A DNA stretch of 64,000 nt, taken from Pandoraea faecigallinarum (GTDB lineage Bacteria; Pseudomonadota; Gammaproteobacteria; Burkholderiales; Burkholderiaceae). The stretch lies in the NCBI RefSeq assembly GCF_001029105.3, contig NZ_CP011807.3, forward strand, positions 4,278,001-4,342,000. The letters are read 5' to 3'. Under the pieces are notes generated by a model. It searched no databases. It saw nothing but the letters and a program-made list of their open reading frames with translations, and was not told the origin of the DNA. Shown here piece by piece: positions 48,989 to 58,814 of the stretch (position 1 is its first letter; each line of letters begins with the position of its first letter). The translations under genes were made by a program, and so were the position numbers.

Positions 48989-50706
48989 ACGATCCCGCAC
49001 CTCGCGGCGTGCCCGACGGGCAGGCCGAACTGAGTCGCGCCGCGCTCGACAGCGCGCCGTATGCCATGTTCGTCTGCACGGACGACGGCATGCTCGAACG
49101 CATGAACACGGCCTTCACGAGGCTGACCGGCTACCGGCCCGACGATCTGCTCGGCAAACGCAGCTTCCTCTCCCTGCTCGATCCCTCCGAACTCGCCCGC
49201 CGCCGCCTGCCCGCGCTGGCCAGTCTCTCGGCCCGGGAAGCCATGCCGTACGACGGCGAATGGCATCTGCTCACGCACAACCGCAGTTGGCTGCCGATCC
49301 GCCTGGCGCTCTCGTGCGTCGAACATGCGCCCGGCGAGCGCCGCTGGGTAGGAATCGTGCTCGACCTCTCGCGGCAGGTGCAGGTGGCGTCGCGCCTGTG
49401 GTACGTGACCCATCACGACCCGGTCACGAACCTGCCTAACCAGACCTTGCTCAACGAGCGGCTCGAACTCGCGATCCACCGGTGTGCGCATCAGGGTGCC
49501 GGGATGACAGTGTTGCTCGTGGAACTCGATCACCTGCGCATGCTGCGCAGCACGTTCGGCGCGCCGACCGCCGAACTGGCCTTGCGCATCGCCGCCGAAC
49601 GTCTGCGCGAAGCGAGCGGCCCCGAAGACGCCCTCGCCTGCCTTGGCGGCAGCCAGTTCGTCATCGTCACCAACGAGACGGGCGACGGCGCGCGTTTGCT
49701 GGCTTCACGGATTCAGACACGCCTTGCCCAGTGGGCCGACGTCGATCAGGGCCCGGTAGCGCTCGACGCCAGCATCGGCGCCGTGAGCTATCCGGATCAT
49801 GGCAATACGCCGGAGACCTTGCTGCGACGCGCACACGTCGCGCTCGGCATCGCCAGCGCCGCCGGGGGCGGCATGCGCTTTTTCAGCAGCGAGATGGACG
49901 CGCACGCGCGGCGCCGCAACGAACTGGAAGGGTCGTTGCGCGTCGCCGTGCACGAGCAGGCCCATTCGCAATTGCATCTCGTCTATCAGCCTCAGGTCAC
50001 GCTCGCGACCGGCGAGATTCACCACGCGGAAACACTCCTGCGCTGGCGTCATCCGGCGCTAGGCGCGGTCGGCCCTGCCGAATTCGTGCCGATTGCCGAG
50101 ACGTCGGGCCTCATCGTGCCGCTGGGCGAGTGGGTGATGCAGACCGCGTGCCGCGAAGCGAGCCGGTTGCTGCGGCGCTGCGGCCATTTGCCGCGTATTT
50201 CGGTGAATGTCTGCGCACAGCAGTTCGCCCGGCAGGATGTCGTGGGCATGGTGGAGCGGGCGCTGAACGTCAATGCGCTGGAGCCGCGCCACCTTGAAAT
50301 CGAGATCACGGAAACGGTGCTGCTGGGCGACGCCAGCGCCGCCGTAGGCAGTCTGCGCTCGCTGCACGACATGGGCGTGGAGATCGCCGTGGACGACTTC
50401 GGCACCGGCTACGCGAGCCTGGCCTACCTCACCCGCTTCCCGGTGCACCGGCTCAAGATCGACCAGAGCTTCGTGCGCGACATGCTCACGCATGCGCCCA
50501 GCCATGCCATCGTGAGCGCCGTCATCGCCATGGCACATTCGCTCGGATTACGGGTGACGGCAGAGGGTGTGGAGACCCGGGCGCAGGCGCAGCGGCTCAC
50601 CGAACTGGGCTGCGACGAGGCACAGGGGTTCTGGTTCGCGCGTCCCGTCGACGCGCGGGGCTTCTATCACATCGTCGCGCCGTTGGGCAGCGGTGCGCGG
50701 CGCTGA
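48985..50706 (+). CDS. PAS-GGDEF-EAL protein, probable cyclic-di-GMP phosphodiesterase
   Basis: A 573-residue cytoplasmic protein. PAS domain about 15-130 (YAMFVCTDDGMLERMNTAFTRLTGY), degenerate GGDEF about 140-295 with GGSQF (221-225) in place of GGDEF, so no cyclase activity is expected, and EAL about 310-560. The EAL motif reads ETL (349-351) but keeps the metal-binding Glu; other catalytic residues are present: ISVNVCAQQF, EIEITETVLL, DDFGTGYASL, KIDQSFV, AEGVET, EAQGFWF. So it is likely an active phosphodiesterase, perhaps with the GGDEF as a GTP sensor. GTG 48985 has GGGAGG upstream and overlaps the leader ORF stop. Divergent from yfiRNB. Confidence 0.9.
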   Translation: MNDPAPRGVPDGQAELSRAALDSAPYAMFVCTDDGMLERMNTAFTRLTGYRPDDLLGKRSFLSLLDPSELARRRLPALASLSAREAMPYDGEWHLLTHNRSWLPIRLALSCVEHAPGERRWVGIVLDLSRQVQVASRLWYVTHHDPVTNLPNQTLLNERLELAIHRCAHQGAGMTVLLVELDHLRMLRSTFGAPTAELALRIAAERLREASGPEDALACLGGSQFVIVTNETGDGARLLASRIQTRLAQWADVDQGPVALDASIGAVSYPDHGNTPETLLRRAHVALGIASAAGGGMRFFSSEMDAHARRRNELEGSLRVAVHEQAHSQLHLVYQPQVTLATGEIHHAETLLRWRHPALGAVGPAEFVPIAETSGLIVPLGEWVMQTACREASRLLRRCGHLPRISVNVCAQQFARQDVVGMVERALNVNALEPRHLEIEITETVLLGDASAAVGSLRSLHDMGVEIAVDDFGTGYASLAYLTRFPVHRLKIDQSFVRDMLTHAPSHAIVSAVIAMAHSLGLRVTAEGVETRAQAQRLTELGCDEAQGFWFARPVDARGFYHIVAPLGSGARR

Positions 50707-50868
50707 AAGCGCGGTCAAAGGATGACGAAGGCTGTCGCGGAAATTCGTGCGTCCGGCCCCGCCTTTTTCGCCGGCATCGCATGTCAAGACTCGCGCACGA
50801 CTTTAGAACGCGGTATGGTACGTCGCGAAGGGATTCCCCCGAACGACGTTGCAACGAGGAATAACGCC

Positions 50869-51975
50869 ATGAAAACCAAAGCCGCCATTGCCTGGGAAGC
50901 GGGCAAACCCCTGACCATCGAAGAAGTCGATCTGGAAGGGCCGCGCGCCGGCGAGGTGCTGATCGAGGTCAAGGCCACCGGCATCTGCCATACGGACTAC
51001 TACACGCTCTCGGGCGCGGACCCGGAAGGCATCTTCCCCGCCATCCTCGGCCATGAAGGCGCGGGCGTGATCGTGGACGTCGGCCCCGGTGTCACCACGC
51101 TCAAGAAGGACGACCACGTCATTCCGCTGTACACGCCCGAATGCCGCCAGTGCAAGTTCTGCCTGTCGCGCAAGACCAATCTTTGTCAGGCAATCCGCAG
51201 CACGCAGGGCCGCGGCCTGATGCCGGACGCCACATCGCGCTTCTCGCTCGACGGCAAGCCCATCTTCCACTACATGGGCACGTCCACCTTCTCGAACTAC
51301 ATCGTCGTGCCGGAAATCGCCGTCGCGAAGGTGCGCTCCGACGCGCCGTTCGACAAGGTCTGCTACATCGGGTGCGGTGTTACGACAGGCGTTGGCGCCG
51401 TCGTCTACTCGGCGAAGGTCGAAGCGGGCGCGAACGTCGTCGTCTTCGGGTTCGGCGGTATCGGCCTGAACGTCATTCAAGGGGCCAGGATGGTCGGCGC
51501 CGACAAGATCATCGGCGTCGACATCAATCCGGGGCGCGTGGAACTGGCGAAGAAGTTCGGCATGACGCACTTCATCAATCCGAAGGAAGTCGAGAACGTC
51601 GTGGACACCATCGTGCAACTGACCGACGGCGGGGCCGACTACTCGTTCGAGTGCATCGGCAACGTCACGACCATGCGTCAGGCGCTGGAGTGCTGCCACA
51701 AGGGCTGGGGCCAGTCGTTCATCATCGGTGTGGCCGCGGCAGGCCAGGAAATCAGCACGCGCCCGTTCCAACTGGTGACGGGCCGCGAGTGGAAAGGATC
51801 CGCGTTCGGCGGTGCACGCGGCCGGACCGACGTGCCGAAGATCGTCGACTGGTACATGGAAGGCAAGATCAACATCGACGACCTCATCACGCACACGCTG
51901 CGCCTCGACCAGATCAACGAAGGTTTCGATCTGATGAAGCGCGGCGAGTCGATCCGCTCCGTCGTGTTGTACTGA
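50869..51975 (+). CDS. frmA: S-(hydroxymethyl)glutathione dehydrogenase (class III ADH)
   Basis: A 368-residue zinc enzyme that oxidises S-hydroxymethylglutathione in formaldehyde detoxification. Catalytic zinc ligands in GICHTDYYT and GHEGAGVI, structural zinc cysteines in [18 protein letters not shown]-binding [12 protein letters not shown]. Length is the class III norm. ATG 50869 has CGAGGAATAACGCC upstream; the frame is open from 50722 but without family match. No frmR or frmB esterase gene is adjacent. Confidence 0.95.
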   Translation: MKTKAAIAWEAGKPLTIEEVDLEGPRAGEVLIEVKATGICHTDYYTLSGADPEGIFPAILGHEGAGVIVDVGPGVTTLKKDDHVIPLYTPECRQCKFCLSRKTNLCQAIRSTQGRGLMPDATSRFSLDGKPIFHYMGTSTFSNYIVVPEIAVAKVRSDAPFDKVCYIGCGVTTGVGAVVYSAKVEAGANVVVFGFGGIGLNVIQGARMVGADKIIGVDINPGRVELAKKFGMTHFINPKEVENVVDTIVQLTDGGADYSFECIGNVTTMRQALECCHKGWGQSFIIGVAAAGQEISTRPFQLVTGREWKGSAFGGARGRTDVPKIVDWYMEGKINIDDLITHTLRLDQINEGFDLMKRGESIRSVVLY

Positions 51976-52154
51976 TCGTCATCGCGCGATGTGAGCGCGA
52001 CGTGAGTGTGACGATGGCGGCGGCGATGTGCTTTTTCGACGAGCATGTCGCCGCCGTTGCCGTTTCCGAAAGGGCGGGCAATGGCGGGGCATCGGGCCTG
52101 CACGGGCCGCCAGCCGGCGGCAATCGAGCCACTTGCCACAACAGGGAGACGAAC

Positions 52155-52856
52155 ATGAACAAACGAACCTTGCCGCGCCTTCTCGCGGGCACGGCGATGC
52201 TCACGACGCTTGCGGCGGTGCACGGCGTGGCATCGGCGCAGTCGGGCCAGGCAATCGTCAATTCGTCGGCCAATGTGCGGGCAGGCCCAGCCAGCGACTA
52301 CCCGGTCGTGGCGCAGGCAGCGGCGGGCATGCCCGTGACGGTCTACGGCTGTATCTCCGGGTATTCGTGGTGCGACATCGGTTTGCCGGGCACACGGGGA
52401 TGGATATACGCCGGGTTGCTCAGTTATCCGTATCAGGGCAATCCGGTGCCTGTACTCAATTACGGAACGGTGATCGGATTACCGATCATCACCTTCTCGA
52501 TCGGCACGTACTGGGGCAGCTATTACCGCAATCGCCCGTGGTACCACGACCAGCGCTATTGGCATCGTCCGCCGCCAGGGCCGAGGCCGCCGCACTGGGG
52601 TCCGGGTCCCACGCCGCGCCCTCCGGGCGGTCACTACCCCGGCAATCGACCGCGTCCACCGGGTCACGGAGCCGGTCCGGGACCGAAGCCTCCGGGGCAT
52701 GGGGCGGGTCCGGGTCCGCGTCCGCCGGGCCATGGCGGGGGATCGGGCTCACGTCCGCCGGGCGGGGGCGGAGGGGGTCATGGAGGCAACCATGGCGGGG
52801 GTCATGGTGGCGGAGGCCGTCCGCCGGGCGGGGGGCCGGGAGGACCGAACCGATAG
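52155..52856 (+). CDS. Secreted SH3-domain protein with Gly/Pro-rich tail
   Basis: A 233-residue exported protein. Signal sequence MNKRTLPRLLAGTAMLTTLA, cut after SAQ or ASA; bacterial SH3 (SH3_3) domain about 30-95 (NSSANVRAGPASDYPVVAQAAAGMPVTVYG, WCDIG, RGWIYAGLL); a hydrophobic stretch (about 100-120); then a 110-residue Pro/Gly/His tail with repeats of GHGAGPGPKPP. ATG 52155 follows AGGGAGAC. SH3_3 proteins often bind cell wall; the tail is of the kind found in surface or wall proteins. Function unknown. Confidence 0.83.
   Translation: MNKRTLPRLLAGTAMLTTLAAVHGVASAQSGQAIVNSSANVRAGPASDYPVVAQAAAGMPVTVYGCISGYSWCDIGLPGTRGWIYAGLLSYPYQGNPVPVLNYGTVIGLPIITFSIGTYWGSYYRNRPWYHDQRYWHRPPPGPRPPHWGPGPTPRPPGGHYPGNRPRPPGHGAGPGPKPPGHGAGPGPRPPGHGGGSGSRPPGGGGGGHGGNHGGGHGGGGRPPGGGPGGPNR
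52640..52850 (+). repeat. Gly/Pro-rich coding repeats of the SH3 protein
   Basis: Degenerate tandem repeats encode PPGHGAGPGP-type units, then GGG/HGG runs. Prone to length change; the repeats are in frame. Confidence 0.7.
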
Positions 52857-53559
52857 TATGGGTTCGGGCAAATGCAGCGCGCAGGCTATCGGCCCCCTGA
52901 CGGCGCGGCTTTCAGACGGAGCACCGTCAGGGTACCGGTATCGAACGCGACACCATCAATTCAGCATCCACTGCACGCCCTTCGGCAAAAACGCTTAAAA
53001 TGTGAGCAATTCCGGCCAGGCGGAGGTGCCGAACTGGCGCCGATGGCCGGACCGCAGGACAGCGAGCCCTTGCACACACGGCGTCATCCGGCGTCGACGT
53101 GCATCCAACGTTACAGACCCTTCAGCAGACCTATCTCCGGCGTACCGACGCGCAAATCGCGGCGGTCACGACCGTCCGGCAGGATCCTCGGTAAGTCTCG
53201 ATCGTGTTCGTCCCCGCCCGGTGTGTCCAACGGCACGCCGTGGCATGCCTATCGCCTTGGCGCCTTGCCACCTTGCCGTCGATACGCGGAACGCGCTCTG
53301 CGCGCCAGCCGACGACGGCCTGCTGCCTTTGTCCGACCGGTGGTGGCACGCACGGGCGGCGCCGGCCGGCGTTAGCGCATCGACGTGGTTCGTCAAACCC
53401 TGTGGCTGTCCGCCACGCATGGGAACGAGCGGCCACAAGCCCGGGGTGCCCTTGCAGCCAGGCCGCGGGACACGTCTCCCGTGGATTCCCCGACGGCCCG
53501 CGCCCGACCAACCTCACGCGTGCGCCACGGATACACGTTGCAGGAACCATTTGCAGGCA
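52857..53559. other. Gene-free stretch before the amino acid permease
   Basis: 703 nt with no supported gene. The permease frame stays open from 53002 (186 extra codons), but that text is Arg/Pro-rich, lacks a ribosome site and has no match to the family. I could not identify a promoter or RNA gene; a long leader or an unannotated small RNA is possible. Confidence 0.5.
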
Positions 53560-54969
53560 ATGAGTCTTTTCCGAACCAAAAACATCGAGAACATGCTGGC
53601 CGCCGGGCGTACCGGCAGTCTCAAGAAAGTGCTGGGCCCCGTCGACCTCGTCCTCATGGGCATCGGCGCCATCATCGGCACCGGCATTTTCGTGCTCACC
53701 GGCACTGGCGCGCTGACCGCCGGCCCGGCGCTCACCCTGTCCTTCGTCATCGCGGCCATGGCCTGCGGCTTCGCCGCGCTGTGCTATGCGGAATTCGCTT
53801 CGACCATCCCCGTCTCCGGCTCCATCTATACATACAGCTACGCCACCCTTGGCGAAATCGTCGCGTGGATCATCGGCTGGGACCTGATGCTCGAATACGG
53901 ACTCGCGTCCTCCGCCGTATCCGTGGGCTGGTCGGGCTACTTCCAGTCGCTCGCCGCGGGGTTCGGGCTGCATCTGCCCGCCGCAATCACTGCCGCGCCC
54001 GGCAGTGTGCCCGGCGTCACGACCTTCATCAACCTGCCCGCCGTCGCCATCATGCTGCTCATCACCTGGGTGCTCTCGTATGGCGTACGCGAGTCGGCGC
54101 GCATCAACAACCTGATGGTGGCGATCAAGATCGGTGTGGTTCTGCTGTTCATCGCCGTGGGCGTCTGGCACGTCAAGCCTGCCAACTGGACGCCGTTCAT
54201 GCCCTTCGGCACCAGCGGCCTGTTCAATGCCGCGGCGCTCGTTTTCTTTGCGTTCATCGGTTTCGACGCCGTGACCTCCGCCGCCGAAGAAGTCCGCAAT
54301 CCGGCGCGCGATCTGCCCATCGGTATCATCGGCTCGCTCATCGTCTGCACGTTGCTGTACGTGACGGTGGCCGCGATCATGACCGGCATCGTCCCCTTCG
54401 CACAGTTCGCCGGTGTGGATCACCCCGTGTCGCTGGCGTTGCAGTACGCCGGTCAGAACTGGGTGGCGGGCTTCGTCGATCTTGGCGCGATCCTCGGCAT
54501 GACCACCGTCATCCTCGTGATGACGTACGGCCAGACACGCATCACCTACGCCATGTCGCGCGACGGCCTGCTCCCGCCGCTGCTCTCGCGCATCCATCCC
54601 ACGCACAAGACGCCGTTCGCGGGCACGTGGATCATTGGCGTGGTGTTCGCCGTCATCGCGGGCTTCGTGCCGCTGGACGTGCTCGCCGAACTGATCAACA
54701 TCGGCACCCTGTCGGCATTCGCGCTCGTGTCGGTCGCCGTCCTCGTGCTGCGCCGCACGCGTCCCGACCTGCCGCGCGCCTTCCGCGTGCCCGGTGCGCC
54801 GGTCGTGCCGCTCATCTCGGCGGGCCTGTGCCTGTTCCTGATGGCGCACCTGCAAGCGGCCACCTGGATCGCGTTCGTGATCTGGCTGGCCATCGGCATG
54901 GGGATCTACTTCACCTACGCCCGCCGCAACGCCCTGCTGCACAAGCAAGGCGACACGCCGCGCGCCTGA
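53560..54969 (+). CDS. Amino acid permease (APC family, YfnA/CAT-like)
   Basis: A 469-residue permease with twelve segments: GPVDLVLMGIGAIIGTGIFVLTG (segment 1 with the GIGTGIF-type binding loop), AALCYAEFASTIPVSGSIYTYSYATLGEIVAW, ALVFFAFIGFDAVTSAAEEVRNPARDLPIGI. The sequence is of the cationic amino acid transporter type (CAT/YfnA), so arginine, lysine or small neutral amino acids are possible substrates. ATG 53560; CAGG five nt upstream is a weak ribosome site. Confidence 0.9.
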   Translation: MSLFRTKNIENMLAAGRTGSLKKVLGPVDLVLMGIGAIIGTGIFVLTGTGALTAGPALTLSFVIAAMACGFAALCYAEFASTIPVSGSIYTYSYATLGEIVAWIIGWDLMLEYGLASSAVSVGWSGYFQSLAAGFGLHLPAAITAAPGSVPGVTTFINLPAVAIMLLITWVLSYGVRESARINNLMVAIKIGVVLLFIAVGVWHVKPANWTPFMPFGTSGLFNAAALVFFAFIGFDAVTSAAEEVRNPARDLPIGIIGSLIVCTLLYVTVAAIMTGIVPFAQFAGVDHPVSLALQYAGQNWVAGFVDLGAILGMTTVILVMTYGQTRITYAMSRDGLLPPLLSRIHPTHKTPFAGTWIIGVVFAVIAGFVPLDVLAELINIGTLSAFALVSVAVLVLRRTRPDLPRAFRVPGAPVVPLISAGLCLFLMAHLQAATWIAFVIWLAIGMGIYFTYARRNALLHKQGDTPRA

Positions 54970-55001
54970 CGCGGATCGTCGTCCCGCGCTCGATGCGGCG
55001 T

Positions 55002-55295
55002 TCAGCCGAAATTGCGGTTGAGCCAGACCGCGCCGTAGCCAAGCGCGAACATCGTGAGCAGCAGCGGCACGGAAATGCGGATGATCTGGATGACGAGCGG
55101 GCGCGGCGGCAGGTCGTCTTCCCGCGGCATGCGCCCGGCCTCGTGCAACGCGCCCGTGCACAGCGCCGCTGCCAGTGCGCTCGCAAACACCCAGAACGTC
55201 TGGTTGTAGAGCAAGGCGATGAGCAGCAACGCGAGCGCCACGTTGCGTCCGTGATAGATCAGATTGACGGTGTTGCGAAAGGCTTGCGGCGACAT
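55002..55295 (-). CDS. Small unknown membrane protein (97 aa)
   Basis: Two or three membrane segments (RNVALALLLIALLYNQTFWVFASALAAALC and PLVIQIIRISVPLLLTMFALGYGAVWL) with a polar loop (HEAGRMPREDDLPPRP). I do not recognise the family. ATG 55295 is the first after the noncoding region; no clear ribosome site. It is convergent with the permease gene, 32 nt apart, and divergent from the KefF-like gene. Confidence 0.65.
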   Translation of the reverse strand: MSPQAFRNTVNLIYHGRNVALALLLIALLYNQTFWVFASALAAALCTGALHEAGRMPREDDLPPRPLVIQIIRISVPLLLTMFALGYGAVWLNRNFG

Positions 55296-55534
55296 GTCGG
55301 AAAAGCACTGACGCGTGCACGGATGCACCGCCTGCGCGAAGGGTCTTGTTATTTGTCCTTTTGACCTGCGGCACGCCTCACGGCGCATCGCGGGCCTCGA
55401 AAAGCTGTGCAGAGCTTATCCAGTCCTAACGGCTTTTGCCAGCGCAGTCTTTAGTCCCTGGCGCGATACGGCGGCCTTCCTTCCTCTCGAGACCGCGGTG
55501 CCGGGCGCCACGCGAATGGAGTATCCTCCCCCGC

Positions 55535-56248
55535 ATGACCGCCCCCGCTTCCCCCCGTATCCAGCACGCCGCTCAGGACGCCCGCGAGGGCGCCCCGGCG
55601 CGAGCCGTCTATGTCATCGTGGCGCATCCGCGCTGGCGCGATTCGCGCGTGAATCGCCGTCTTCTGGAAGCCGCACGAGGCATCGAAGGCGTTGACGTCA
55701 ACGACCTCTATTCGACATACCCCGACTTCAGTATCGACGTCGCTGCCGAGCAGCGACGCCTGGCGCGCGCCGATCTGATCGTTCTCGTCCACCCGATTTA
55801 CTGGTACAGCATGCCGCCATTGCAGAAGCTCTGGTTCGACGAAGTCCTGTCGTGGGGCTGGGCCTATGGGCAGGACGGACATGCCCTCGCGAACAAGGAC
55901 CTCTGGCTCGTGGCCAGCACCGGCGGCCCGGAAGACAGCTACCGGCCCGACGGCTACAACCAGCATCCGTTTGCCGCATTCCTGCCGGCGTACGAGCAGA
56001 CGTCGCATCTGTGCGGCATGCGCTTTCTGCCGCCGCAGGTGCTCTACGGCGCGCGCCGTTGCGACGACGCCGCGCTCGACGCCCACGTCGGCGAATTCGC
56101 CGGCCGTCTTGCGACCTACCCGCACTGGCCCGAATTGATCTCGATGGCGCACGCCGCCGAATGTCAGGCCATTCCCTCCACCGACCGGCCGCACTTCTCG
56201 CCGGCCGAGGCCATGGATACGAACGCCGGCACCGGGAGGGCCGCCTGA
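55535..56248 (+). CDS. kefF: KefF/NQO1-like NAD(P)H oxidoreductase
   Basis: A 237-residue flavodoxin-fold protein: VYVIVAHPRWRDSRVNRRLLEA, DLIVLVHPIYWYSMPPLQKLWFDEVLSWGWAYG (the FMN and dimer region typical of KefF/KefG) and STGGPEDSYRPDGYN. In E. coli KefF binds KefC and is needed for full activity, while itself a quinone reductase. ATG 55535; the stop overlaps kefC as TGATG, so the pair is coupled. There is an extra N-terminal 20 residues compared with E. coli KefF. Symbol by homology and position. Confidence 0.88.
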   Translation: MTAPASPRIQHAAQDAREGAPARAVYVIVAHPRWRDSRVNRRLLEAARGIEGVDVNDLYSTYPDFSIDVAAEQRRLARADLIVLVHPIYWYSMPPLQKLWFDEVLSWGWAYGQDGHALANKDLWLVASTGGPEDSYRPDGYNQHPFAAFLPAYEQTSHLCGMRFLPPQVLYGARRCDDAALDAHVGEFAGRLATYPHWPELISMAHAAECQAIPSTDRPHFSPAEAMDTNAGTGRAA

Positions 56249-58113
56249 TGGAACACGTACCCGCCTGGCTGCTTGCCAGCCTGATTTACCTCGCCGCGGC
56301 CGTGATCGTCGTGCCGCTGTCGCGCGCGCTCGGCCTCGGCGCGATCATCGGCTATCTTGCTGCGGGGATCGCCATCGGCCCATGGGGTCTCGGCCTCGTC
56401 TCGCGAGTCGAAGATGTCCTGCACTTCGCCGAATTCGGCGTGGTGCTGATGTTGTTCCTCGTCGGTCTGGAGTTGGAGCCGCGGCGTCTGTGGAGCCTGC
56501 GGCGGCCGATCTTCGGCTGGGGCTCCGCACAGGTCGCCGGCTGCGCAGTGCTGCTTTTCGCCGCCGGCGTCGCCCTTGGCGCACCGTGGCGCATCGCCCT
56601 CGTCGCGGCGTTGGGACTGGCACTCTCCTCCACCGCCATTGCCTTGCAGGTGATGGCAGAGCGCAACATGCTCGCCACGGCCAGCGGTCAGGCCGGCTTC
56701 TCGATTCTCCTGTTTCAGGATGTCGCCGCCATTCCGATACTGGCGCTGCTACCGCTGCTCGCGAATTCCGTCGACAGCCATGCGATGACCGGCACCACCC
56801 GGGCGCTCGAAGCGTTGAAGATCGTGGGCGTGATTGCCGCCATCGTTCTCGGCGGGCGGCTCGCGCTGCGCCCCTTACTACGCTGGATCGCCAACAGCAG
56901 GACGCCGGAAATCTTCACGGCGGCCGCGTTGCTGCTGGTCGTCGCCATTGCCACGCTGATGCAGCTCGTCGGTCTGTCGATGGCGCTCGGAGCCTTTCTT
57001 GCCGGCGTGCTGCTCGCCGAGAGCGAATACCGCCGCGAACTCGAGACCGACATCGAGCCGTTCAAGGGATTGCTGCTGGGCCTGTTCTTCATCGCCGTGG
57101 GCATGAGCATCGACTTCGGCGTGCTGCTCGCGCAACCGCTGCGCATGATCACGGTCGTCGTCGGCTTCATGGCGCTCAAGGGTCTGGCGATCTACGGCGT
57201 GTCGCGGCTGATGCAGTTGCCGTACCAGGAGCGTCCGGTCTTCACGCTGCTGCTCGCGCAGGGCGGCGAGTTCGCGTTCGTCGTGTTCCAGTCCGCCGGA
57301 CCGCAGGTGCTGCCGCCGGCCGTATCGTCGTTCCTGATCGGGGCCGTGGCGTTGTCCATGCTGCTCTCGCCACTGTTGCTGGTCGCCATCGACAAATGGC
57401 TGTTACCGCGCTATGGCATGAAGGGTTCACCCCGCATGGAGGAGATTTCGGAGCCGCAGTCGGCGAACGTCGTGATCTGCGGCTTCGGGCGCTACGGCCA
57501 GATCGTGGGCCGCACGCTGGTGCCGCAGGGCGTGTCGGTAACGGTGCTCGATCACGATCCCGACACCATCGAGAGCCTGCGCCAGTTCGGCTTTCGCGTG
57601 TTCTACGGCGACGCGACGCGTCTCGATCTGCTGCGCATTGCGGGCGTGGCGAATGCGCGCGCCGTCGTCATCGCCGTGGACGACGTCGATCAGTCGCTCG
57701 AAATCGCCGACCTGATGCGCGAGCACTTCCCCGAGGTGCCCGTCGTCGCCAGAGCGCGCAACGTCGGACACCTGTTCCAGTTGCGCGAGCGCGGCGTGCA
57801 GCATATCGAACGCGAAGTCTTCGAGTCGTCGCTGCGCAGCGCGCGCTCGGTCCTCGAAGCATTGGGATGGCCCGCGGCCGAAGCCCGCGAGGCGACGATG
57901 GCATTCAGGCGCGCCAATGTGCAGTTGACGGACGAAATGTATCCCTCCTACCAGGATCGCAACAAGATGATCGCCACCGCGAAGGAAGGGCGCCGTCAGT
58001 TCGAGGAACAGATGGCGCGCGAGCGCGCCATGCGTCATGCGCAACGTCAGGTCACCTTCGGCTGGGACGGCGAGCGCGCGCCCGACGGCACGAAAGACGA
58101 TCGCCACGCATGA
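56248..58113 (+). CDS. kefC: Glutathione-regulated potassium-efflux protein KefC/KefB type
   Basis: A 621-residue K+/H+ antiporter-like channel: twelve membrane segments of the CPA2 domain (LGLGAIIGYLAAGIAIGPWGLGLV, FLVGLELEPRRLWSLRR, LALSSTAIALQVMAER), a cytoplasmic loop, and an RCK_N domain (about 400-520, NVVICGFGRYGQIVGRTL, then YGDATRLDLLRIAGV). Electrophiles displace glutathione and open the channel in known homologues, lowering cytoplasmic pH. ATG 56248 shares its A with the kefF-like stop. Confidence 0.93.
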   Translation: MEHVPAWLLASLIYLAAAVIVVPLSRALGLGAIIGYLAAGIAIGPWGLGLVSRVEDVLHFAEFGVVLMLFLVGLELEPRRLWSLRRPIFGWGSAQVAGCAVLLFAAGVALGAPWRIALVAALGLALSSTAIALQVMAERNMLATASGQAGFSILLFQDVAAIPILALLPLLANSVDSHAMTGTTRALEALKIVGVIAAIVLGGRLALRPLLRWIANSRTPEIFTAAALLLVVAIATLMQLVGLSMALGAFLAGVLLAESEYRRELETDIEPFKGLLLGLFFIAVGMSIDFGVLLAQPLRMITVVVGFMALKGLAIYGVSRLMQLPYQERPVFTLLLAQGGEFAFVVFQSAGPQVLPPAVSSFLIGAVALSMLLSPLLLVAIDKWLLPRYGMKGSPRMEEISEPQSANVVICGFGRYGQIVGRTLVPQGVSVTVLDHDPDTIESLRQFGFRVFYGDATRLDLLRIAGVANARAVVIAVDDVDQSLEIADLMREHFPEVPVVARARNVGHLFQLRERGVQHIEREVFESSLRSARSVLEALGWPAAEAREATMAFRRANVQLTDEMYPSYQDRNKMIATAKEGRRQFEEQMARERAMRHAQRQVTFGWDGERAPDGTKDDRHA

Positions 58114-58122
58114 CGTTGCGCC

Positions 58123-58548
58123 TTAATCGAATGGCTTGAAGTGACCGTCGGCCGGCGCGCGTGCATCGGCACGCAGGCGCGTTTCAGCCTCCACGCCGGC
58201 AAGGCCGCGATAGTAGAGATGCACCGCGATGGCCGCCGAGTAGCGGCGAATTTCCACGAGCGTGAGGTGCGCATGCTCAGCCGACGTGAACATCAGATAC
58301 GGCGATTCTTCTTCGATCAGGCTTGCGACCTGATGCAAACCGTGGCGGTGCAGCACCTCGGTGAGTTCGTCGCGGCTGCGATGCGTATTCGCGTCGGTGG
58401 CCGGGTACATCATGCGCAGCAGGATGATCGGATGATCGGCAACGGCGAGCGACAACGCCTGCACGACAGCGTGACTATCGAGAGCCGTAGCCACGGCTTC
58501 ACCTTCGGGACGATGCTGCGGAAAGAGTTGCTCAAGGGTCAGCGACAT
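58123..58548 (-). CDS. Unknown protein (141 aa)
   Basis: A soluble 141-residue protein that I do not recognise: MSLTLEQLFPQHRPEGEAVA, then LSLAVADHPIILLRMMYPATDANTH and a helical region YSAAIAVHLYYRGLAGVEAE. ATG 58548 has GGACAC upstream. It is convergent with kefC (9 nt between stops). No membrane segment or signal. Confidence 0.6.
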   Translation of the reverse strand: MSLTLEQLFPQHRPEGEAVATALDSHAVVQALSLAVADHPIILLRMMYPATDANTHRSRDELTEVLHRHGLHQVASLIEEESPYLMFTSAEHAHLTLVEIRRYSAAIAVHLYYRGLAGVEAETRLRADARAPADGHFKPFD

Positions 58549-58779
58549 GGTGTGTCCATTGCAAGGTAGCTGTGAAAACTGCGACAGCGGCTCTACAGTC
58601 TAGTCACCTCTTTGCCCGCGATATAGCGCGCTGCGCGAATACCTGCGTTGCACGGCCCGCAACAATTACCGGATATTTCAACGCATCGTCGTCTCGTCCC
58701 GCCGCCCTTGCGCACACGGCGCCTGGGCATGATGACGCGCCACGCCCCCGTCTGCACGGCGCGCGCGCATCGCCGATGG

Positions 58780-58794
58780 TATGATTTTCGGCGA
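58780..58794 (+). promoter_or_regulatory. -10-like element inside an inverted repeat upstream of the ferritin-like gene
   Basis: TATGAT (58780-58785) lies in the loop of TCGCCGA (58770-58776) and TCGGCGA (58788-58794). A transcript starting near 58792 would have a leader of about 20 nt. No good -35 is seen, so an activator may be needed. Confidence 0.3.
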
Positions 58795-58814
58795 CGCCGA
58801 CACGACTCATACCG

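Noticed and set aside
53002..53559. In-frame upstream extension of the amino acid permease (186 codons)
   Set aside because: No ribosome site, Arg/Pro-rich text, and the family begins at 53560.
53131..55374. 747-codon open frame on the minus strand
   Set aside because: Mostly antisense to the amino acid permease; composition is Arg/Gly/His-rich and it has no family match, as expected of a high-GC shadow frame.
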